A DNA stretch of 64,000 bases from UBA7960 sp964624065 (GTDB lineage Bacteria > Bacteroidota > Bacteroidia > Bacteroidales > UBA7960): positions 124,001 through 188,000 of the forward strand of contig CAZUWF010000001.1 of assembly GCA_964624065.1 (NCBI GenBank), given 5' to 3'. Made by a program: the position numbers and the translations under genes. Shown in pieces: positions 1 to 8,500 of this stretch. Position 1 is the first letter of the stretch, and each line of letters begins with the position of its first letter. The notes beneath the pieces were generated by a model. The model was not told the origin of the DNA. It did not search any database and saw only the letters and a program-made list of their open reading frames with translations.

Positions 1-2484
1 GCAAAGCACACCGTTTTGCAACGATAGGGTGGTGCGCCAAAATCGGGTGGTAGTTGAAAGGGCACCAGGAAAATAACTTGTAGAGGTGGCACCCGGAATG
101 GTAATGAAACCCGGGGCGTTTTCTAATTCACTATACCCCCAAATGTAGGAAACTTCCCCGCTACCAAATCCATCTTGGATGCTTTTTATTGTATCGGGCA
201 AATGGTTGGGGCACCAACTTTGATTTTTTCCAATTATTCCGCCGCGTACCTCATCTTGAATAATAATTGTGCCGGTAGCCGAAATTTGAGGTATGTTTTC
301 GCAGGGAGTTATGAGATTGATGGTGTAGTTGAACCTTCCAGATTGCCCGGAAGCTCCATTCAAAACAACTGTGTTTCCCACCAGGCTAACGTTTATCCCG
401 GATGGCATTCCTGTTACGGTTCCCAATGATAAAATATCGGTTGTTTGGTGGGTCAATTCTAGAATTTCTCCGAAGCAGTTTGTTTGTGGCGCGTTGTTTG
501 TGGTGGTGCTGTTAAAGACATTAATCTCGATGGGCCACCAGCAGTCTGATTCACCCTTGGGTTTCGCGAAGTAAAAATTTTGCCCGATGGTTGTTGGGAA
601 GGAATTGGATTGGGTAAACTCGATTGCCGAGAAATCAGGAAGGCCTGTGTCTGGATCAATGGATGAATAAAACCTGGTTCCCGGCATAAATTCACTTGCT
701 ACAGTGCTAAAAGGAACAATTGCGCTCCCACCCCTGCAATAATTGAAGGTTTTCGACTGGTAGTTTTCCAAAGGGATACAATTGGCAGCAATGAATTGTT
801 GACGATTGATCTGAATGATCAAAGGTTGGCTTATTGGCTCATCCTCGCAGTTTCCACCATCTATGTAACCTTGTATGAATGGCTGGTTTGAAAATGGAAT
901 TTGTGATATTTGGCCTATACCGCTCATGGTTCCTTGCATTGAAACACTTGGTTGGCAATTTTGGTTTGCCAGCACGAAGCAGTCTTGGGTTACTCTAAGA
1001 GTGTAGGTTAGCCGCGCAAGCAGTTGGTCTGGGTTGGGGGGCAATGGCAGGCTGCCCAAGTTCCAAACGATTGTTTCTGCACCCGGCTTGCTGGTGTCAA
1101 GATATGGCTGAGGCCCCGACAGGCCGAAAAAGTATTCTGCCAAACTTCCAACGTATTCGGTGGCGAAACTCAATGGTATGGTTACCGAAAAATTATTAAT
1201 TGGCTCGGTTTCGCGATTTCTGATTTCCAGCGCAAACTCGATTTCTTGCCCAGGCTCCACGGCTATTGGGGCATTCGGGTCGTATGGCAAACCATTTATT
1301 TGGGTGATTTGGTGCATTGGCTCAATGTCGGGCAGGTAGGCATCTACTGCCATTGCAATGAAAAAGATTATATAGGTGTCTCGAGATGTTCCGTACCTAA
1401 ACCTGGTCGATGTTTGGTTGTTGGCAATAATGCTATTCCCGAAATTGGGTATGTTGAACATTGAAATGTCGAGCCCGTAATTATTGATGTGGTTTGGATT
1501 TCGGGGATTGTTAGCTGTAAAAATGGAGCTATTGAAGAAATTATCGGGCTGGTTTACCACGTGATTTAATCTAACCCATTGGTTGTTGTTGGTATCTATG
1601 ATGTCAAAAAAATCACCTGAGATTCCTCGGTCTCCCTCCCCTGCCATCATACCAAGTTTCACGTTTACCGGTCCATGCTGCACGGCTTGAAATCCCGAAA
1701 CATCAAAAATTTCCGAGTTCTCCTGGCCTGGATTTGTTGCGATGATATATGCATGGCCGTCGAAAATCGATATATCACGCCACTTCATTCTCGAGTTTTC
1801 ATAAACAACCACCATGCCCCATCCGCCATAATAGCCAACCCCACCGCCATTGCCTTGCCTGAGGGCGATATCGGCAACGGTGTATTCGCCTATCCCGTAT
1901 TGTTGCACGTAAGTGGTAATATCTGCATAGGCGGAGTACATATTTCCATCAAGGCTTGTTGGGAAATAGATGTTTTGAGTGTAATTGGCATGGGGGGCAT
2001 TTATGGTGGTGTAACCAGGAGCATCTTGATGCCTTATTTTTACTCGACCCTTGTCAAGTGTAACGCTGGCACCTGTAAGGGGATTGGTAACTTGAAAAGT
2101 GTTAGGACCGGGATTGTCATGTGACCTTCCAGTCCAGTACAAACCCGCATAAACTATATTGGAGCACTGTGGAATAGCGTTGTTTTCGTTAGAGAATAGC
2201 ATGGTTGCAGCTGATGAATTGACGGTTGTTGGGTCGCCATCCACATCCACGTAAATCATTTCGCCACTGTTGCTGTCGCTAGTGGGGTTTAGGTGGGTTA
2301 GATTCTTATTTCCCAAAATGGTAAAGTCGCCTCTTATGTGGTAAACTTCTTGATTGGGGTAGGGTTGAATTGGAGAAACTCGCGAAGTGAAAGGAATTCG
2401 AAGTTGAGCAGTCAGATTGTTATGCCCAATCATTGCTGCAAGGGAATAAATAACCAGAGCGGCAAATCCTTTTGCAGGTTTCAT
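1..2484 (-). CDS. Giant secreted surface protein, N-terminal 828 residues (partial, runs off left edge)
   Basis: The frame is open from an ATG at 2484 to base 1, so the C-terminus lies outside the window. The N-terminus (MKPAKGFAALVIYSLAAMIG...) looks like a signal peptide ending near LTAQ. The first ~400 residues closely match those of the gene at 5566-10221, sharing for instance IVYAGLYWTGR, GYYGGWGM.VVYEN and IFDGHAY. A DUF11-like segment follows (about 400-540), and the first diverged copy of the TTWxRRTT repeat (here TTTRFWRTT) starts just before the edge. By analogy with its neighbours it should end in a T9SS sorting domain, but that cannot be seen. It begins 13 bases after the stop of the gene at 2498-5539, so the three are probably one transcript. 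Likely role: exported adhesin or surface filament; the function is inferred from architecture only. Confidence 0.85.
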   Translation of the reverse strand, partial: MKPAKGFAALVIYSLAAMIGHNNLTAQLRIPFTSRVSPIQPYPNQEVYHIRGDFTILGNKNLTHLNPTSDSNSGEMIYVDVDGDPTTVNSSAATMLFSNENNAIPQCSNIVYAGLYWTGRSHDNPGPNTFQVTNPLTGASVTLDKGRVKIRHQDAPGYTTINAPHANYTQNIYFPTSLDGNMYSAYADITTYVQQYGIGEYTVADIALRQGNGGGVGYYGGWGMVVVYENSRMKWRDISIFDGHAYIIATNPGQENSEIFDVSGFQAVQHGPVNVKLGMMAGEGDRGISGDFFDIIDTNNNQWVRLNHVVNQPDNFFNSSIFTANNPRNPNHINNYGLDISMFNIPNFGNSIIANNQTSTRFRYGTSRDTYIIFFIAMAVDAYLPDIEPMHQITQINGLPYDPNAPIAVEPGQEIEFALEIRNRETEPINNFSVTIPLSFATEYVGSLAEYFFGLSGPQPYLDTSKPGAETIVWNLGSLPLPPNPDQLLARLTYTLRVTQDCFVLANQNCQPSVSMQGTMSGIGQISQIPFSNQPFIQGYIDGGNCEDEPISQPLIIQINRQQFIAANCIPLENYQSKTFNYCRGGSAIVPFSTVASEFMPGTRFYSSIDPDTGLPDFSAIEFTQSNSFPTTIGQNFYFAKPKGESDCWWPIEINVFNSTTTNNAPQTNCFGEILELTHQTTDILSLGTVTGMPSGINVSLVGNTVVLNGASGQSGRFNYTINLITPCENIPQISATGTIIIQDEVRGGIIGKNQSWCPNHLPDTIKSIQDGFGSGEVSYIWGYSELENAPGFITIPGATSTSYFPGALSTTTRFWRTTLSLQNGVLC

Positions 2485-2497
2485 AATTAATGCTTTA

Positions 2498-5400
2498 TTA
2501 ATTCGAAACGTAAATACTTCCTGAAATTGGGTTGCTATCCTCATTCTTCCAAATCAGGAAAAAGTAAACTCCCGAGGGTACTTTCCCATTTTGACCAACC
2601 AATATATTTCCGCGGTTTGGGGTTCCATCCCAATCATCATCGTAGCCGTCTGCTTCAAAAACCATGGTTCCTTGCCTATTGAATATTCTTACCCTATTTT
2701 GTGGGTGCAAGTAAAGAATGTTTCGTAATTCCCAAACCTCGTTTTTCCCGTCGCCATTTGGTGAAAACCCTTGTGGAATGCGCAGGATACAATCCTCATC
2801 ATCAAGGCCTATCACAAAGCTTTTTTCCAAATTACAACCATTTGAATCGGTAACCAAAACCGAGTAATTCCCTACTCCGACCCCTTGCAAATTTGGGTCT
2901 GTTTGACCCGAGCTCCACAAATATGTTACCGGTGGCGCTACTCCTCCTCCTAGTTCAAAGTTTATGGCCCCTCCGTTTTGGATTTCCCTGCAATAAACAT
3001 TCTCTACCCTGACGTTTGCCATTGCAATTGGTTGAAACACTTCGATAAAAAAGATTTCTGTGGAATTACTTTTACAGGTTACCCCGTTGAGTGTTGCCAT
3101 TGTGGTTCGTTTTACCCAGGTAGGCTTTGTGAGAGGGCCAAGTTGCAGGTCGGATTTGTCATTGTTTGCCACCACCAAGAAACCACCTGATGGGCTCGTT
3201 TCACTGGTTTCCCACAAGTACGAAATGGTACCGCTGCCGAGGCCGGGCAGGCTATTCAGTATCCGGCTTGGGGCTTTACCCTTACAAACGCCTGATGGTA
3301 CTGTAATGGCCCCTTCCGTAACAGGTTTGTGAACGGAAATTTCAATCGACATGGAGGGCTGACCAAAGCAGGTTAGCCCACCTGTGGTTATTAATGCTGT
3401 TCTTCTAAACCACGTTGTTTGCGTCAGAACTCCAGGTTCCAATGAATTTCCTAATTGAGGGTAATTGGACACAAAGCCGTTGTTGGGCCCTGTTGTGCTT
3501 GTCTCCCACAGGTAGGTTGAAGCTTGGGTGTCAGTGCCTAAGATAATAGGTGCAATGGTGTTGTAACAAATGGTTGTTGGTTGTTCGGTTGCAATTGATA
3601 GTTGCCCTGATTTTGGCTCAGGATGAACATCAATTTTTACGGTATTCGAGAAAATCTCCTTTGCACAATTTAGTGGGCTGCGTTCTGTTGATCTCAGTCT
3701 GAAAAAGGTGGCTTCCACTAGAAGGCCAGGGCTGATTTGAAGCCTAGTCTCACCCGGAATGTCTTGCCACATCTTTCCGTCGATGCTTTTCTGCCAATTG
3801 TATGAGTACCCTTGTCCATTGCCTCCCGATGCCTCGGTTGCTGTTATGATTTGTGGCTCGGTGTTCCAGCAAATGGTTTGATCGGGGTTTGCCACGGGAG
3901 GTTGAAAAGGTGGTAGCACCTGCCAAGATACTGACATTTGCGCCTCATTACATCCAGGCCCATCGGCTAATCGGCGGCTTTGAACCACGTTCGTGCCCTC
4001 AACCCCATTAAACATTGGCACTAATGCCGACCATTCGCTCCAAGAAATTCCGTTGTCAGTAGAAAACCGGTATTGATCGTTAATGACCCCAGAGCCCCCG
4101 CTTCCTGGTTTGGCCTCAATTGTAAGGAGGGTGTTGGAACAAACCAAATCGGTGTCGGGGTGGCGGGCAATGATTGGAGCCGAGGGCTGCTCAAAAGCCT
4201 CCCAGCCTACCTGTGTTGATTCGGAGGTGGTGCATCCAGATGCAGCGGTAATTCGGCGCCCCCTAATTAGGTTGTTTCCTAGTCCTGCATGGAAAGAAGG
4301 TAATGCGGCATTCCACTCGCTCCACGTCAAACCACCGTTGGCTGAAAGACTGTACTCGTCTGTGGCATTATTCCCTCCACCTTGCCCAGATGTAGAGCTC
4401 AATGAAAGAACTTGCCCTTGGCAAATATGGTCAAGGTCAGGGATTCGCGAAATGTTAGGTGGCAAGGGCTGTTGGACAATTGAAATGTTTATTGATGCAC
4501 AACCAACACTGAACAATTCGTTTTTGAAGTTGCGAGCAAAGTAAGTTGTGTTTTCTGTTGGGGAAACGGTAATGGTATTTCCTGTAGAAATAAAACCCAA
4601 ACCGCACCCTCCGGCGTACCAGTAAACTTCACCTTCAGCACCTACTGCCGTGAAGTTTACAGACCCGCCACGACAAATTTCAAGGTTGTTTGCCGAAATA
4701 CTTGTTGGATTCGATGGAGCGCTCAGGGTGGAAAAAGAATACTGAGGGCCGTAAGCGATTCCTACGCTGTTTACGGCATAAGCCCTGTAATAGTAGGTTG
4801 TTCCTGGCGCTAAGCCCGATATTGTTTCTCCGAAAACTCCCAAACCGGATCCCATTGCCGTACCCGCGGTTGGATTGTTTGCGGTTCCCCACGCCACCCC
4901 CCTTTCGGTTACATCCGCACCGCCACTATCAAGGACAGTTCCTCCCAATACGGCACTCCCCGAGGTGATTGAACCTGCCAGCGAGGTTGTAACTGTAGGT
5001 AAGATTACAACCGGAGCAACCCCACCAACATTAAAATTGACCACACCCGATTGGGCACCCGAACCATAGGTGGTTACAACAATAGTGTAAGTGCCAGGCG
5101 TGAAAAAATTCTGACAGGCAATCCGCGGCCTCATTCCCCCACCCGAATCATCATCGCCAACCCTAAAGCCTTCGACTGGCATTAAGGGGTCGAAATGATT
5201 GTAAACCATCAGCAATGGGTCATTAATGTTTGTCCCTGCTGCAGCAACCTCAATTGTTACTTCCCCGGCTGTTAGCACCGTGAAAGATTGGGTTGCGTAA
5301 GAGAAGATGCTGGAACCAGGGGTGACATTTATGAAAGTCCCAAAAGTAGGGCTGCCACATACTCTGGGTCCAGGTGTTGGTCTTGCAAAGGTTTGATTTG

Positions 5401-5539
5401 AAAGGAGTTGTGCGGAAAAAATCTGCCCCTCCACCTTGGCTGTCGAAAGTACCAAAAGAGCCAAAATCAACCCTCCAAGAAAGTTTCTTGTTGGAAAAAT
5501 TGGCAATTGGTTTTTTTTGGTTAATACAAGAAGGGGCAT
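2498..5539 (-). CDS. T9SS type B sorted, repeat-rich surface protein (1013 aa)
   Basis: A TTG at 5563 opens the frame, but the ATG at 5539 (MPLLVLTKK...) gives a normal signal peptide ending near AKVEG and is preferred. Using numbering from the TTG (subtract 8 for the ATG start): residues 65-180 resemble a pre-peptidase C-terminal/jelly-roll domain (FTVLTAGEVTIEV, GTYTIVV); 190-285 look like a fibronectin III-type unit (GLAPGTTYYYRAYAVNS); 365-550 hold two copies of a unit with GLTWSEW/GISWSEW; 650-845 hold two TTWxRRT repeats; 850-920 an SprB-like repeat (VTYLWSSGQT, GNYSVLVTDSNGC); and 925-1021 the gliding-motility-associated C-terminal domain (IPQGFSPNGDGKNEVW, ending in GVYFFLIW). That last domain directs type IX secretion in Bacteroidota. 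The N-terminal half is unrelated to the two flanking paralogues, while the C-terminal third is shared. Probable cell-surface adhesin. Confidence 0.9.
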   Translation of the reverse strand: MPLLVLTKKNQLPIFPTRNFLGGLILALLVLSTAKVEGQIFSAQLLSNQTFARPTPGPRVCGSPTFGTFINVTPGSSIFSYATQSFTVLTAGEVTIEVAAAGTNINDPLLMVYNHFDPLMPVEGFRVGDDDSGGGMRPRIACQNFFTPGTYTIVVTTYGSGAQSGVVNFNVGGVAPVVILPTVTTSLAGSITSGSAVLGGTVLDSGGADVTERGVAWGTANNPTAGTAMGSGLGVFGETISGLAPGTTYYYRAYAVNSVGIAYGPQYSFSTLSAPSNPTSISANNLEICRGGSVNFTAVGAEGEVYWYAGGCGLGFISTGNTITVSPTENTTYFARNFKNELFSVGCASINISIVQQPLPPNISRIPDLDHICQGQVLSLSSTSGQGGGNNATDEYSLSANGGLTWSEWNAALPSFHAGLGNNLIRGRRITAASGCTTSESTQVGWEAFEQPSAPIIARHPDTDLVCSNTLLTIEAKPGSGGSGVINDQYRFSTDNGISWSEWSALVPMFNGVEGTNVVQSRRLADGPGCNEAQMSVSWQVLPPFQPPVANPDQTICWNTEPQIITATEASGGNGQGYSYNWQKSIDGKMWQDIPGETRLQISPGLLVEATFFRLRSTERSPLNCAKEIFSNTVKIDVHPEPKSGQLSIATEQPTTICYNTIAPIILGTDTQASTYLWETSTTGPNNGFVSNYPQLGNSLEPGVLTQTTWFRRTALITTGGLTCFGQPSMSIEISVHKPVTEGAITVPSGVCKGKAPSRILNSLPGLGSGTISYLWETSETSPSGGFLVVANNDKSDLQLGPLTKPTWVKRTTMATLNGVTCKSNSTEIFFIEVFQPIAMANVRVENVYCREIQNGGAINFELGGGVAPPVTYLWSSGQTDPNLQGVGVGNYSVLVTDSNGCNLEKSFVIGLDDEDCILRIPQGFSPNGDGKNEVWELRNILYLHPQNRVRIFNRQGTMVFEADGYDDDWDGTPNRGNILVGQNGKVPSGVYFFLIWKNEDSNPISGSIYVSN

Positions 5540-5565
5540 AATTCGAATAATCAATTGGTACAAGG

Positions 5566-8500
5566 CTAATATGCAATAAATAGGCTTCCTGTGATTGGGG
5601 TACTTTCAGGCTCGAACCAAATCATGTAAAAATAAACCCCTGGTGGCAATTTCCCGTTTTTGCCAACCATTACATTACCTCGGTTTGGTTTTCCATCCCA
5701 ATGGGTGGTACTTGGAGTAGCCTCGAAAACCAAGGTGCCTGACCTATTGAAAACCCGAACTATATTGTTGGGATGCTCCTCTGAGAGATTCTTTATAATC
5801 CAGGTTTCGTTTACCCCATCGCCATTTGGCGAAAAACCTTGGGGTATCCGAACAATACAATCCTCGTCAAGAAACAAAACCTTGAAAGATTGCCCGGCCT
5901 TACATCCGTTGAAATCGGTTACTTCAACCGTGTAATCTCCCTGCATTATTCCAGATAACGACTCGCTGGTTTGCCCATTGCTCCACAGGTATGTTAAGGG
6001 TGAAATTGCCCCTCCTGCAACATCGAATGATATTCGGCCACCCTTTTCAACGTGCTTGCAGTGGACATCAAGAACTTCAACATTAGAAATCACTACCGGT
6101 TGGGGTTGGTCGATTTGTATTTCTGTTCGAGTTATACAACCATGCTCGTCGCGCACCTCCACTTGATACAAACCTTTTGTCAATCCGGAAGCGGTTGGAG
6201 TAGTTTGAGCAGGTTGGGTATTCCATAAATAAAAGTAATTACCCCATCCATTAAGGCCCAAAACCCTTGCCAAGCCATTGGATTGACCGAAGCAAACAAC
6301 ATCCCTTTTATCAGTTACTTGTACACTTAGACCAAATTCAGGTTCTTTAATTTCTATTGTTTCACTGGCAACGCATCCTTGTGCATCGGATACGTGGAAG
6401 GTGTATGTACCGGCAACAAGGTTGTCAAAAATTGGAGTGGATTGGTATGAATTGGCATCTTTGCTGAAACTGTAGGTTCCCCAACCACCACCTGCTTTCA
6501 ATTGAATCGCCGCGCTGGCCTCACCCTTGCACCGCACTATGGCTGTTTGCCTTACTTCCAATGTTAGTACCGGAGGATTAACTAATGTTATGTCAGAACT
6601 GGCCTCACAGCCACGTTGATCCATAACAAGGCAGCTGTAGGTATTTGGACCAAGGCCACCAAAGGCACCTTCTGATTGGTAATCAACTCCGTTTATGCTG
6701 TATTGTAGGCTTCCCCAACCCCCGATGGCGCTAATGTTAATTGCACCATTTTCACTATTGTGGCACATTATGGGTCTTGTCACAGTTGCTAAAGTTTGGA
6801 TCTCATTGGCTACGTCAATTTCAATTGCTTCGGTTGGGGTGCTTGGGCAAAACACGCCACCGAGGGTTGAAATAGTAATTCGCCTAAGCCAGGTAGTTTG
6901 CCTGAGCGCACCTGCCAAGTAATCGGAACCGGTTGCACCATCAATATCGCTAAATCCTTCTGAAGCGCTTGAAGTGCTTTTTTGCCAAAGGTAAGAAACA
7001 ATTCCGCTACCCGTGCCGTCAAATCGGCTCGTGATTGTATCTGGAGTATCACCGTAACAAATTTGCTGATCTTTTTCGATTTGTCCTGCCGTAACGGGTG
7101 CCTGAACCGTAACTTCAACAACGTTGGTTGGATCGCTGTAGCAACCAACCGCATTTAAAGCCGAGACCGTAGTTCGTCTTACCCAGGTTGTTTGGGTTAA
7201 AGCTCCAAGTTGTAGGCTTTGTTGAATTTGATTTGGTATGGGAGAAAAATCACCGTTGCCATTTGTGGTGCTCCCCTCCCAAAGGTAGCTTATTTCTCCC
7301 GGACCGCCTCCGGGGTTTAAGCTTGTAATGGCAGAGGGGACTCCTCCAAAGCATATTGTATGGCTTGTGGCAATAGAACCCGCTTCAACGTTTTGAACCG
7401 TGATTTGAACTACGTTTGACGGGAAGCTTTCAGATTTGACCCCGTTTAAGTATGAAAATGTTGTTCGTCTTACCCAGGTAGTTTGGGTTAGTGCACCTAG
7501 TGATAGGTTTTGCAAAATCTCACCGGCAATTTCCACGAAGCCTGACAATTGTCCTACCGTGCTTGACTCCCACTTGTATGTAATATCGCCACCACCTGTT
7601 CCAACTTCAACGTTGGTGATCGGTTGAGGTTGTACGCCTATGCAAATGGTTTGATCTTGTGCAATTTGCCCCGGTGTTACTATATCTATAACAATTACAA
7701 CTACCGTATTGGATGTAAGACTCGAACACTCAACCCCATTTTGACTAGATACAGTGGTGCGCCTAAACCAAGTTGTTTGTGTTAATTTTCCAGGGGAGTA
7801 GGTGTCAGAATTTGCCCCAACAATTATCGTAAATCCCGTTGTTTCATTGGTTGTGCTACTTTCCCAAAAATATGAAATTGTCCCGCTGCCTCCTCCTAAA
7901 GATAAACTGGTAATAGGAGCAGGAATAGTGTTGTAGCCAACTGTCTGGTCTGAGCCTATTTCGCCTGCGGTAACTGGTTCCTGAATCACAATTGTACCCT
8001 CTGCCATAAAACCATCGCACTCGCCCAAGAGGGCAATTGAATAATTAAAAGTACCTTGTTCGCTTGGCGTGCCGGTTATTAATACCTGGCCGTTGGAGTA
8101 AGTAGCAGAAACACCGGTTGGGAGATTCCTGATTTCCCCGATACTTGTAACTCCTGTGGTTGAATGGGTTATTGAAATATTTCGTTGAGAACAAACCGTC
8201 AGCCCTCCGGTTGGCTCCGATACAGTTAGATTACCCACTGTAATGGTAAACTCCCAATAGCAGCTGGTGCTTCCGGGAGGTATGGCATAATAGCTTTGGT
8301 TGCCCGATACAATCGGGAAGCTGGAACCAGAAACGTACTCGGTAGACGTAGGGAAAGGGGCAACTTCATTAGTGTCGATGGAGTTGTAAAACCTTGATCC
8401 TGAAGGGAAGTTGCCGCTTATTCCTACAAATGGGATATGGGTTCCCGTTGGGTTGCAAAAATGGAAGTTTCGAGTTAGATAATCTTCGAGGGGTTGGCAA

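Noticed and set aside
4083..4544. Plus-strand ORF inside the 2498-5539 surface-protein gene
   Set aside because: It is a frame shadow of the repeat region; no promoter, no start context and composition of an antisense frame.
6790..7985. Regular repeats suggested a CRISPR array or tandem DNA repeat
   Set aside because: The period (about 300 bases) and the preserved reading frame show protein-domain repeats, not short direct repeats with spacers.
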